A DNA stretch of 64,000 nucleotides from Balaenoptera acutorostrata (Eukaryota > Chordata > Mammalia > Artiodactyla > Balaenopteridae), in the NCBI RefSeq assembly GCF_949987535.1, contig NC_080082.1, positions 43,091,874 to 43,155,873 on the forward strand. The letters are read 5' to 3'. This document shows positions 46,401 through 59,230 of this stretch, piece after piece. A model generated the notes under the pieces. That model was given only the letters and a program-made list of their open reading frames with translations, did no database searches and was not told the origin of the DNA. A program made the position numbers and the translations under genes. Each line of letters opens with the position of its first letter. Positions within the stretch are counted from its first letter, which is position 1.

Positions 46401-49400
46401 GGCCTCGATGTGCTTTCCTGTGGCACGTAAACTTTGCTTTCATTCCTTAGGGGGCACTTTGGCTCAGAACTGCCGTACCCCAACGATTCAGGAATGTTCA
46501 GCCCGATTGTTTGAGAACAGCTTTTCTGGCTCTTTCATGGACGAAACCAACTGGGAAAAGAGCCGTTCTAAGCTGGGGACCATGGTGTCTTTCCCTACTC
46601 TACACAGAAACAGCACTCTGAGGGAGACGAGCTGCTGGCGTTTGGTAGCAAAATCTCCTATTCTGAAGAGAAACATTTCGTTGTAAACGGGTTGCATCAG
46701 CCTTGCCACATGTTCTCAACTGGCTTTAAAGGAGGGCAGTCAATTGGCAAACTGCCTTAAGGCCCTGCTTCCCAGGCTGGAAACTTTGCTTTCATTCCTT
46801 AGTTGGCACATAGGCTCAGGACTGCATTACCCCAAAGATTCAGGGATGTGCAGCCCGATTACTTGAGATCAGCCCTTCTGGCTCTTTCATGGATGAAACC
46901 AACTGGGAAAAGAGCCGTTCTAAGCTGGGGACCATGGTGTCTTACCCTAGTCTACACAGAAACAGCACTCTGAGGGAGAGGAGCTGCTGGCGTTTGGTAG
47001 CACAATCTCCTATTCTGAAGAGAAACATTTCGTTGTAAGTTGGATGCATCAGCCTTGCTACATTTTCTCAACTGGCTTTAAAGTAGGGTAGTCATTTGGC
47101 AAACTTATTTGAGGCCCTGCTTCCCAGGCTGGAAAGTTTGCTTTCATTCCTTAGGTAGCACATTGGCTCAGGACGGCCTTACCCCAAGGATTCAGGGATG
47201 TGCAGCCCGATTACTTGAGATCAGCCCTTCTGGCTCTTTCATGGATGAAACCAACTGGGAAAAGAGCCGTTCTAAGCTGGGGACCATGGTGTCTTTCCCT
47301 AGTCTACACAGAAACAGCACTCTGAGTGAAACGAGCTGCTGGCATTTCGTAGCAAATCTCCTATTCTGAAGAGAAACATTTCGTTGTAAGCGGGTTGTAT
47401 CAGCCTTGCCACGTTTTCTCAACTGGGTATAAAGGAGGGCAGTCAGTAGTCCTCACCCTTCAAACCTACTCCAATTTCATAGAGGAAACACCAAGCCTCG
47501 GTATGGTCTCCTGTGGCAAGGAAACTTTGCTTTCATTCCTTAGGTGGCACATTGGCTCAGAACGGCCCTACCCCAAGGATTCAGGGATGTGCAGCCCGAT
47601 TACTTGAGATCAGCCCTTCTGGCTCTTTCATGGCTGAAACCAACTGGGAAAAGAGCCGTTCTAAGCTGGGGACCATGGTGTCTTACCCTAGTCTACACAG
47701 AAACAGCACTCTGAGGGAGAGGAGCTGCTGGTGTTTGGTAGCACAATCTCCTATTCTGAAGGAAACATTTCGTTGTAAGCGGGTTGCATCAGCCTTGTCA
47801 CATTTTTTAACTGGCTTTAAAGAAGGGCAGTCAGGTGGCAGACTTACTTGAGGCCCTGCTTCCCAGGCTGGAAATTTTACTTTCATTCCTTAGTTAGCAC
47901 ATTGGCTCAGGACGGCCTTACCCCAAGGATTCAGGGATGTGCAGCCCGATTACTTGAGATCAGCCCTTCCGGCTCTTTCATGGGTGAAACCACCTGGGAA
48001 AAGAGCCGTTCTTAGCTGGGGACCATGGTGTCTTTCCCTAGTCTACACAGAAACAGCACTCTGAGTGAAACGAGATGCTGGCGTTTGGTAGCAAAATCTC
48101 CTATTCTGAAGAGAAACATTTCCTTGTAAGCGGGTTGCCTCAGCCTTGCCTCATTTTCACAAGTGGCTATAAAGGAGGGCAGTCAGTAGGCCTCACCCTT
48201 CAAGCCCACTCCAATTTCCTAGAGAAAACCCCAGGCCTCGATGTGCTTTCCTGTGGCAAGTAAACTTTGCTTTCATTCCTTAGGGGGCACTTTGGCTCAG
48301 AACTGCCCTACCCCAAGGATTCTGGAATGTTCAGCCCGATTGTTTGAGAACAGCTTTTCTGGCTCTTTCATGGATGAAATCAACTGGGAAAAGAGCCATT
48401 CTAAGCTGGGGACCATGGTGTCTTTCCCTACTCTACACAGAAACAGCACTCTGAGGGAGACGAGCTGCTGGCGTTTGGTAGCACAATCTCCTATTCTGAA
48501 GAGAAACATTTCGTTGTAAGCGGGTTGCATCAGCCTTGCCACATGTTCTCAACTGGGTTTAAAGAAGGGCAGTCAGTTGGCAGACTTCCTTGAGGCCCTG
48601 CTTCCCAGGCTGGAAACTTTGCTTTCATTCCATAGTTAGCACATTGGCTCAGGACGGCCTTACCACTAGGATTCAGGGATGTGCAGCCCAATTACTTGAG
48701 ATCAGCACTTCTGGCTCTTTCATGGATGAAACCAACTGGGAAAAGAGCCGTTCTAAGCTGGGGACCATGGAGTCAACCTAGTCTACCCAGAAACAGCACT
48801 CTGAGTGAAACGAGATGCTGGCATTTGGTAGCAAAATCGCCTCTTCTGAAGAGAAACATTTCGTTGTAAGCGGGTTGCCTCAGCCTTGCCTCATTTTCAC
48901 AAGTGGCTATAAAGGAGGGCAGTCAGTAGGCCTCACCCTTCAAGCCTACTCCAATTTCCTAGAGAAAACACCAGGCCTCGGTGTGCTTTCCTGTGGCAAG
49001 TAAACTTTGCTTTCATTCCTTAGGGGGCACTTTGGCTCAGAACTGGCCTATCCCAAGGATTCAGGAATGTTCAGCCCGATTGTTTGAGAACAGCTTTTCT
49101 GGCTCTTTCATGGATGAAACCAACTGGGAAAAGAGCCGTTCTAAGCTGGGGACCATGGTGTCTTTCCCTAGTCTACACAGAAACAGCACTCTGAGGGAGA
49201 GGAGCTGCTGGCGTTTGGTAGCACAATCTCCTATTCTGAAGAGAAACATTTCGTTGTAAGTGGGATGCATCAGCCTTGCCACATTTTCTCAACTGGCTTT
49301 AAAGAAGGGCAGTCAGTTGGCAGACTTCCTTGAGGCCCTGCTTCCCAGGCTGGAAACTTTGCTTTCATTCCTTCGTTAGCACATTGACTCAGGACGGCCT

Positions 49401-50339
49401 TACCCCAAGGATTCAGTTATGTGCAGCCCGATTACTTGAGATCAGCCCTTCAGGCTCTTTCATGGCTGAAACCAACTGGGAAAAGTGCCGTTCTAAGCAG
49501 GGGACCATGGTGTCTTTCCCTAGTCTACACAGAAACAGCGCTCTGAGGGAAACGACCTGCTGGCATTTGGTAGCAAAATCTGCTATGTGAAGAGAAACAT
49601 TTCGCTGTAAGTGGGTTGCATCAGCCTTGCTACATTTTCTCAACTGGCTTTAAAGTAGGGTAGTCATTTGGCAAACTTATTTGAGGCCCTGCTTCCCAGG
49701 CTGGAAAGTTTGCTTTCATTCCTTAGGTAGCACATTGGCTCAGGACGGCCTTACCCCAAGGATTCAGGGATGTGCAGCCCGATTACTTGAGATCAGCCCT
49801 TCTGGCTCTTTCATGGATGAAACCAACTGGGAAAAGAGCCGTTCTAAGCTGGGGACCATGGTGTCTTTCCCTAGTCTACACAGAAACAGCACTCTGAGTG
49901 AAACGAGCTGCTGGCATTTCGTAGCAAATCTCCTATTCTGAAGAGAAACATTTCGTTGTAAGCGGGTTGTATCAGCCTTGCCACGTTTTCTCAACTGGGT
50001 ATAAAGGAGGGCAGTCAGTAGTCCTCACCCTTCAAACCTACTCCAATTTCATAGAGGAAACACCAAGCCTCGGTATGGTCTCCTGTGGCAAGGAAACTTT
50101 GCTTTCATTCCTTAGGTGGCACATTGGCTCAGAACGGCCCTACCCCAAGGATTCAGGGATGTGCAGCCCGATTACTTGAGATCAGCCCTTCTGGCTCTTT
50201 CATGGCTGAAACCAACTGGGAAAAGAGCCGTTCTAAGCTGGGGACCATGGTGTCTTACCCTAGTCTACACAGAAACAGCACTCTGAGGGAGAGGAGCTGC
50301 TGGTGTTTGGTAGCACAATCTCCTATTCTGAAGGAAACA
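43431..50339 (+). repeat. Mosaic segment of mixed monomer subfamilies
   Basis: This stretch contains pieces shared with 14.7-15.3 kb, 33.4-34.6 kb and 52.9-53.6 kb, but no single period covers it. About 47,053-47,780 matches 49,625-50,352 (offset 2,572), and 48,535-49,415 matches 50,366-51,246 (offset 1,831). Eleven intact boxes occur, including the only TTTCGTTGTAAACGGGT (46676). Monomers near 45,188 and 47,765 share a 2-bp-short GAAGGAAACATT. Confidence 0.8.
46676..46692 (+). other. Variant CENP-B box TTTCGTTGTAAACGGGT
   Basis: This is the only intact-core box in the window with AAACGGG instead of AAGCGGG. Both fit the R of the full consensus, and this copy equals the A-form found in many human alpha-satellite boxes at that position. 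Confidence 0.88.
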
Positions 50340-53300
50340 TTTCGTTGTAAGCGGGTTGCATCAGCCTTGCCACATGTTCTCAACTGGGTTTAAAGAAGGG
50401 CAGTCAGTTGGCAGACTTCCTTGAGGCCCTGCTTCCCAGGCTGGAAACTTTGCTTTCATTCCATAGTTAGCACATTGGCTCAGGACGGCCTTACCACTAG
50501 GATTCAGGGATGTGCAGCCCAATTACTTGAGATCAGCACTTCTGGCTCTTTCATGGATGAAACCAACTGGGAAAAGAGCCGTTCTAAGCTGGGGACCATG
50601 GAGTCAACCTAGTCTACCCAGAAACAGCACTCTGAGTGAAACGAGATGCTGGCATTTGGTAGCAAAATCGCCTCTTCTGAAGAGAAACATTTCGTTGTAA
50701 GCGGGTTGCCTCAGCCTTGCCTCATTTTCACAAGTGGCTATAAAGGAGGGCAGTCAGTAGGCCTCACCCTTCAAGCCTACTCCAATTTCCTAGAGAAAAC
50801 ACCAGGCCTCGGTGTGCTTTCCTGTGGCAAGTAAACTTTGCTTTCATTCCTTAGGGGGCACTTTGGCTCAGAACTGGCCTATCCCAAGGATTCAGGAATG
50901 TTCAGCCCGATTGTTTGAGAACAGCTTTTCTGGCTCTTTCATGGATGAAACCAACTGGGAAAAGAGCCGTTCTAAGCTGGGGACCATGGTGTCTTTCCCT
51001 AGTCTACACAGAAACAGCACTCTGAGGGAGAGGAGCTGCTGGCGTTTGGTAGCACAATCTCCTATTCTGAAGAGAAACATTTCGTTGTAAGTGGGATGCA
51101 TCAGCCTTGCCACATTTTCTCAACTGGCTTTAAAGAAGGGCAGTCAGTTGGCAGACTTCCTTGAGGCCCTGCTTCCCAGGCTGGAAACTTTGCTTTCATT
51201 CCTTCGTTAGCACATTGACTCAGGACGGCCTTACCCCAAGGATTCAGGGATGTGCAGCCCGATTACTTGAGATCAGCCCTTCTGGCTCTTTCATGGCTGA
51301 AACCAACTGGGAAAAGAGCCGTTCTAAGCTGGGGACCATGGTGTCTTTCCCTAGTCTACACAGAAACAGCACTCTGAGGGAGAGGAGCTGCTGGCGTTTG
51401 GTAGCAAAATCTCCTATTCTGAAGAGAAACATTTCTTTGCAAGCGGGTTGCATCAGCCTTGCCACATTTTCTCAACTGGCTTTAAAGAAGGGCAGTCAGG
51501 TGGCAGACTTACTTGAGGCCCTGCTTCCCACCTGGAAATTTTACTTTCATTCCTTAGTTAGCACATTGGCTCAGGACGGCCTTACCCCAAGGATTCAGGG
51601 ATGTGCAGCCCGATTACTTGAGATCAGCCCTTCCGGCTCTTTCATGGGTGAAACCACCTGGGAAAAGAGCCGTTCTTAGCTGGGGACCATGGTGTCTTTC
51701 CCTAGTCTACACAGAAACAGCACTCTGAGTGAAACGAGATGCTGGCGTTTGGTAGCAAAATCTCCTATTCTGAAGAGAAACATTTCCTTGTAAGCGGGTT
51801 GCCTCAGCCTTGCCTCATTTTCACAAGTGGTTATAAAGGAGGGCAGTCAGTAGGCCTCACCCTTCAAGCCCACTCCAATTTCCTTGAGAAAACACCAGGC
51901 CTCGGTGTGCTTTCCTGTGGCAAGTAAACTTTGCTTTCATTCCTTAGAGGGCACTTTGGCTCAGAACTGCCCTATCCAAAGGATTCTGGAATGTTCAGCC
52001 CGATTGTTTGAGAAGAGCTTTTCTGGCTCTTTCATGGATGAAACCAACTGGGAAAAGAGCCGTTCTAAGCTGGGGACCATGGTTTCTTTCCCTAGTCTAC
52101 ACAGAAACAGCACTCTGAGTGAAACGAGCTGCTGGCATTTGGTAGCAAATCTCCTATTCTGAAGAGAAACATTTCGTTGTAAGCTGGTTGTATCAGCCTT
52201 GCCACGTTTTCTCAACTGGGTATAAAGGAGGGCAGTCAGTAGTCCTCACCCTTCAAACCTACTCCAATTTCATAGAGGAAACACCAAGCCTCGGGATGGT
52301 CTCCTGTGGCAAGGAAACTTTGCTTTCATTCCTTAGGTGGCACATTGGCTCAGAACTGCCTTACCCCAAGGATTCAGGGATGTGCAGCCCGATTACTTGA
52401 GATCAGCCCTTCTGGCTCTTTCATGGCTGAAACCAACTGGGAAAAGAGCCGTTCTTAGCTGGGGACCATGGTGTCTTTCCCTAGTCTACACAGAAACAGC
52501 ACACTGAGGGAGAGGAGCTGCTGGTGTTTGGTAGCACAATCTCCTATTCTGAAGAGAAACATTTCGTTGTAAGCGGGTTGCATCAGCCTTGTCACATTTT
52601 CTCAACTGGCTTTAAAGAAGGGCAGTCAGGTGGCAGACTTACTTGAGGCCCTGCTTCCCAGGCTGGAAACTTGGCTTTCATTCCTTAGGTGGCACATTGG
52701 CTCAGGACTGCCTTACCCCAAGGATTCAGTTATGTGCAGCCCGATTACTTGAGATCAGCCCTTCAGGCTCTTTCATGGCTGAAACCAACTGGGAAAAGTG
52801 CCGTTCTAAGCAGGGGACCATGGTGTCTTTCCCTAGTCTACACAGAAACAGCGCTCTGAGGGAAACGAGCTGCTGGCATTTGGTAGCAAAATCTGCTATG
52901 TGAAGAGAAACCTTTCGCTGTAAGTGGGTTGCATCAGCCTTGCTACATTTTCTCAACTGGCTTTAAAGTAGGGTAGTCATTTGGCAAACTTATTTGAGGC
53001 CCTGCTTCCCAGGCTGGAAAGTTTGCTTTCATTCCTTAGGTAGCACATTGGCTCAGGACGGCCTTACCCCAAGGATTCAGGGATGTGCAGCCCGATTACT
53101 TGAGATCAGCCCTTCTGGCTCTTTCATGGATGAAACCAACTGGGAAAAGAGCCGTTCTAAGCTGGGGACCATGGTGTCTTTCCCTAGTCTACACAGAAAC
53201 AGCACTCTGAGTGAAACGAGCTGCTGGCATTTCGTAGCAAATCTCCTATTCTGAAGAGAAACATTTCGTTGTAAGCGGGTTGTATCAGCCTTGCCACGTT

Positions 53301-54784
53301 TTCTCAACTGGGTATAAAGGAGGGCAGTCAGTAGTCCTCACCCTTCAAACCTACTCCAATTTCATAGAGGAAACACCAAGCCTCGGTATGGTCTCCTGTG
53401 GCAAGGAAACTTTGCTTTCATTCCTTAGGTGGCACATTGGCTCAGAACGGCCCTACCCCAAGGATTCAGGGATGTGCAGCCCGATTACTTGAGATCAGCC
53501 CTTCTGGCTCTTTCATGGCTGAAACCAACTGGGAAAAGAGCCGTTCTAAGCTGGGGACCATGGTGTCTTACCCTAGTCTACACAGAAACAGCACTCTGAG
53601 GGAGAGGAGCTGCTGGTGTTTGGTAGCAAAATCTCCTATTCTGAAGAGAAACGTTTCGTTGTAAGCGGGTTGCATCAGCCTTGCCTCATTTTCACAAGTG
53701 GCTATAAAGGAGGGCAGTCAGTAGGCCTCACCCTTCAAGCCCACTCCAATTTCCTTGAGAAAACACCAGGCCTCGGTGTGCTTTCCTGTGGCAAGTAAAC
53801 TTTGCTTTCATTCCTTAGAGGGCACTTTGGCTCAGAACTGCCCTATCCCAAGGATTCTGGAATGTTCAGCCCGATTGTTTGAGAACAGCTTTTCTGGCTC
53901 TTTCATGGATGAAACCAACTGGGAAAAGAGCCGTTCTAAGCTGGGGACCATGGTGTCTTTCCCTAGTCTACACAGAAACAGCACTCTGAGGGAGAGGAGC
54001 TGCTGGCGTTTGGTAGCAAAATCTCCTATTCTGAAGAGAAACATTTCTTTGCAAGCGGGTTGCATCAGCCTTGCCACATTTCTCAACTGGCTTTAAAGAA
54101 GGGCAGTCAGGTGGCAGACTTACTTGAGGCCCTGCTTCCCAGGCTGGAAATTTTACTTTCATTCCTTAGTTAGCACATTGGCTCAGGACGGCCTTACCCC
54201 AAGGATTCAGGGATGTGCAGCCCGATTACTTGAGATCAGCCCTTCCGGCTCTTTCATGGGTGAAACCACCTGGGAAAAGAGCCGTTCTTAGCTGGGGACC
54301 ATGGTGTCTTTCCCTAGTTTACACAGAAACAGCACTCTGAGTGAAACGAGATGCTGGCGTTTGGTAGCAAAATCTCCTATTCTGAAGAGAAACATTTCCT
54401 TGTAAGCGGGTTGCCTCAGCCTTGCCTCATTTTCACAAGTGGCTATAAAGGAGGGCAGTCAGTAGGCCTCACCCTTGAAGCCCACTCCAATTTCCTAGAG
54501 AAAACACCAGGCCTCGATGTGCTTTCCTGTGGCAAGTAAACTTTGCTTTCATTCCTTAGGGCGCACTTTGGCTCAGAACTGCCCTACCCCAAGGATTCAG
54601 GAATGTTCAGCCCGATTGTTTGAGAACAGCTTTTCTGGCTCTTTCATGGATGAAACCAACTGGGAAAAGAGCCGTTGTAAGCTGGGGACCATGGTGTCTT
54701 TCCCTACTCTACACAGAAACAGCACTCTGAGGGAGACGAGCTGCTGGCGTTTGGTAGCACAATCTCCTATTCTGAAGAGAAACA
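50340..54784 (+). repeat. 4,446-bp higher-order repeat (12 monomers), copy 1
   Basis: Twelve monomers repeated almost exactly at 54,785-59,230 and partly at 59,231-60,838. Counting from the box at 50690, the order is + - - - - + - + + - - +. Copy 1 is 1 bp shorter because of CTTCCCACCTGG (about 51,529) where copy 2 has CTTCCCAGGCTGG. That slip fuses two frames into the longest open frame of Array 2 (51161-51679). Confidence 0.92.
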
Positions 54785-57700
54785 TTTCGTTGTAAGCGGG
54801 TTGCATCAGCCTTGCCACATGTTCTCAACTGGGTTTAAAGAAGGGCAGTCAGTTGGCAGACTTCCTTGAGGCCCTGCTTCCCAGGCTGGAAACTTTGCTT
54901 TCATTCCATAGTTAGCACATTGGCTCAGGACGGCCTTACCACTAGGATTCAGGGATGTGCAGCCCAATTACTTGAGATCAGCACTTCTGGCTCTTTCATG
55001 GATGAAACCAACTGGGAAAAGAGCCGTTCTAAGCTGGGGACCATGGAGTCAACCTAGTCTACCCAGAAACAGCACTCTGAGTGAAACGAGATGCTGGCAT
55101 TTGGTAGCAAAATCGCCTCTTCTGAAGAGAAACATTTCGTTGTAAGCGGGTTGCCTCAGCCTTGCCTCATTTTCACAAGTGGCTATAAAGGAGGGCAGTC
55201 AGTAGGCCTCACCCTTCAAGCCTACTCCAATTTCCTAGAGAAAACACCAGGCCTCGGTGTGCTTTCCTGTGGCAAGTAAACTTTGCTTTCATTCCTTAGG
55301 GGGCACTTTGGCTCAGAACTGGCCTATCCCAAGGATTCAGGAATGTTCAGCCCGATTGTTTGAGAACAGCTTTTCTGGCTCTTTCATGGATGAAACCAAC
55401 TGGGAAAAGAGCCGTTCTAAGCTGGGGACCATGGTGTCTTTCCCTAGTCTACACAGAAACAGCACTCTGAGGGAGAGGAGCTGCTGGCGTTTGGTAGCAC
55501 AATCTCCTATTCTGAAGAGAAACATTTCGTTGTAAGTGGGATGCATCAGCCTTGCCACATTTTCTCAACTGGCTTTAAAGAAGGGCAGTCAGTTGGCAGA
55601 CTTCCTTGAGGCCCTGCTTCCCAGGCTGGAAACTTTGCTTTCATTCCTTCGTTAGCACATTGACTCAGGACGGCCTTACCCCAAGGATTCAGGGATGTGC
55701 AGCCCGATTACTTGAGATCAGCCCTTCTGGCTCTTTCATGGCTGAAACCAACTGGGAAAAGAGCCGTTCTAAGCTGGGGACCATGGTGTCTTTCCCTAGT
55801 CTACACAGAAACAGCACTCTGAGGGAGAGGAGCTGCTGGCGTTTGGTAGCAAAATCTCCTATTCTGAAGAGAAACATTTCTTTGCAAGCGGGTTGCATCA
55901 GCCTTGCCACATTTTCTCAACTGGCTTTAAAGAAGGGCAGTCAGGTGGCAGACTTACTTGAGGCCCTGCTTCCCAGGCTGGAAATTTTACTTTCATTCCT
56001 TAGTTAGCACATTGGCTCAGGACGGCCTTACCCCAAGGATTCAGGGATGTGCAGCCCGATTACTTGAGATCAGCCCTTCCGGCTCTTTCATGGGTGAAAC
56101 CACCTGGGAAAAGAGCCGTTCTTAGCTGGGGACCATGGTGTCTTTCCCTAGTCTACACAGAAACAGCACTCTGAGTGAAACGAGATGCTGGCGTTTGGTA
56201 GCAAAATCTCCTATTCTGAAGAGAAACATTTCCTTGTAAGCGGGTTGCCTCAGCCTTGCCTCATTTTCACAAGTGGTTATAAAGGAGGGCAGTCAGTAGG
56301 CCTCACCCTTCAAGCCCACTCCAATTTCCTTGAGAAAACACCAGGCCTCGGTGTGCTTTCCTGTGGCAAGTAAACTTTGCTTTCATTCCTTAGAGGGCAC
56401 TTTGGCTCAGAACTGCCCTATCCAAAGGATTCTGGAATGTTCAGCCCGATTGTTTGAGAAGAGCTTTTCTGGCTCTTTCATGGATGAAACCAACTGGGAA
56501 AAGAGCCGTTCTAAGCTGGGGACCATGGTTTCTTTCCCTAGTCTACACAGAAACAGCACTCTGAGTGAAACGAGCTGCTGGCATTTGGTAGCAAATCTCC
56601 TATTCTGAAGAGAAACATTTCGTTGTAAGCTGGTTGTATCAGCCTTGCCACGTTTTCTCAACTGGGTATAAAGGAGGGCAGTCAGTAGTCCTCACCCTTC
56701 AAACCTACTCCAATTTCATAGAGGAAACACCAAGCCTCGGGATGGTCTCCTGTGGCAAGGAAACTTTGCTTTCATTCCTTAGGTGGCACATTGGCTCAGA
56801 ACTGCCTTACCCCAAGGATTCAGGGATGTGCAGCCCGATTACTTGAGATCAGCCCTTCTGGCTCTTTCATGGCTGAAACCAACTGGGAAAAGAGCCGTTC
56901 TTAGCTGGGGACCATGGTGTCTTTCCCTAGTCTACACAGAAACAGCACACTGAGGGAGAGGAGCTGCTGGTGTTTGGTAGCACAATCTCCTATTCTGAAG
57001 AGAAACATTTCGTTGTAAGCGGGTTGCATCAGCCTTGTCACATTTTCTCAACTGGCTTTAAAGAAGGGCAGTCAGGTGGCAGACTTACTTGAGGCCCTGC
57101 TTCCCAGGCTGGAAACTTGGCTTTCATTCCTTAGGTGGCACATTGGCTCAGGACTGCCTTACCCCAAGGATTCAGTTATGTGCAGCCCGATTACTTGAGA
57201 TCAGCCCTTCAGGCTCTTTCATGGCTGAAACCAACTGGGAAAAGTGCCGTTCTAAGCAGGGGACCATGGTGTCTTTCCCTAGTCTACACAGAAACAGCGC
57301 TCTGAGGGAAACGAGCTGCTGGCATTTGGTAGCAAAATCTGCTATGTGAAGAGAAACCTTTCGCTGTAAGTGGGTTGCATCAGCCTTGCTACATTTTCTC
57401 AACTGGCTTTAAAGTAGGGTAGTCATTTGGCAAACTTATTTGAGGCCCTGCTTCCCAGGCTGGAAAGTTTGCTTTCATTCCTTAGGTAGCACATTGGCTC
57501 AGGACGGCCTTACCCCAAGGATTCAGGGATGTGCAGCCCGATTACTTGAGATCAGCCCTTCTGGCTCTTTCATGGATGAAACCAACTGGGAAAAGAGCCG
57601 TTCTAAGCTGGGGACCATGGTGTCTTTCCCTAGTCTACACAGAAACAGCACTCTGAGTGAAACGAGCTGCTGGCATTTCGTAGCAAATCTCCTATTCTGA

Positions 57701-59230
57701 AGAGAAACATTTCGTTGTAAGCGGGTTGTATCAGCCTTGCCACGTTTTCTCAACTGGGTATAAAGGAGGGCAGTCAGTAGTCCTCACCCTTCAAACCTAC
57801 TCCAATTTCATAGAGGAAACACCAAGCCTCGGTATGGTCTCCTGTGGCAAGGAAACTTTGCTTTCATTCCTTAGGTGGCACATTGGCTCAGAACGGCCCT
57901 ACCCCAAGGATTCAGGGATGTGCAGCCCGATTACTTGAGATCAGCCCTTCTGGCTCTTTCATGGCTGAAACCAACTGGGAAAAGAGCCGTTCTAAGCTGG
58001 GGACCATGGTGTCTTACCCTAGTCTACACAGAAACAGCACTCTGAGGGAGAGGAGCTGCTGGTGTTTGGTAGCAAAATCTCCTATTCTGAAGAGAAACGT
58101 TTCGTTGTAAGCGGGTTGCATCAGCCTTGCCTCATTTTCACAAGTGGCTATAAAGGAGGGCAGTCAGTAGGCCTCACCCTTCAAGCCCACTCCAATTTCC
58201 TTGAGAAAACACCAGGCCTCGGTGTGCTTTCCTGTGGCAAGTAAACTTTGCTTTCATTCCTTAGAGGGCACTTTGGCTCAGAACTGCCCTATCCCAAGGA
58301 TTCTGGAATGTTCAGCCCGATTGTTTGAGAACAGCTTTTCTGGCTCTTTCATGGATGAAACCAACTGGGAAAAGAGCCGTTCTAAGCTGGGGACCATGGT
58401 GTCTTTCCCTAGTCTACACAGAAACAGCACTCTGAGGGAGAGGAGCTGCTGGCGTTTGGTAGCAAAATCTCCTATTCTGAAGAGAAACATTTCTTTGCAA
58501 GCGGGTTGCATCAGCCTTGCCACATTTCTCAACTGGCTTTAAAGAAGGGCAGTCAGGTGGCAGACTTACTTGAGGCCCTGCTTCCCAGGCTGGAAATTTT
58601 ACTTTCATTCCTTAGTTAGCACATTGGCTCAGGACGGCCTTACCCCAAGGATTCAGGGATGTGCAGCCCGATTACTTGAGATCAGCCCTTCCGGCTCTTT
58701 CATGGGTGAAACCACCTGGGAAAAGAGCCGTTCTTAGCTGGGGACCATGGTGTCTTTCCCTAGTTTACACAGAAACAGCACTCTGAGTGAAACGAGATGC
58801 TGGCGTTTGGTAGCAAAATCTCCTATTCTGAAGAGAAACATTTCCTTGTAAGCGGGTTGCCTCAGCCTTGCCTCATTTTCACAAGTGGCTATAAAGGAGG
58901 GCAGTCAGTAGGCCTCACCCTTGAAGCCCACTCCAATTTCCTAGAGAAAACACCAGGCCTCGATGTGCTTTCCTGTGGCAAGTAAACTTTGCTTTCATTC
59001 CTTAGGGGGCACTTTGGCTCAGAACTGCCCTACCCCAAGGATTCAGGAATGTTCAGCCCGATTGTTTGAGAACAGCTTTTCTGGCTCTTTCATGGATGAA
59101 ACCAACTGGGAAAAGAGCCGTTGTAAGCTGGGGACCATGGTGTCTTTCCCTACTCTACACAGAAACAGCACTCTGAGGGAGACGAGCTGCTGGCGTTTGG
59201 TAGCACAATCTCCTATTCTGAAGAGAAACA
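54785..59230 (+). repeat. 4,446-bp higher-order repeat, copy 2
   Basis: Intact boxes at 54785, 55135, 57008, 57710 and 58100 fall at +4,445 or +4,446 from those of copy 1. The only other difference I noticed is GGGCGCAC near 54,560 against GGGGGCAC near 59,006. Confidence 0.92.

Noticed and set aside
51161..51679. 172-codon open frame, the longest in Array 2
   Set aside because: It exists only because of a 1-bp loss near 51,529 that joins two neighbouring monomer frames. The near-identical copy 4,446 bp downstream lacks it.
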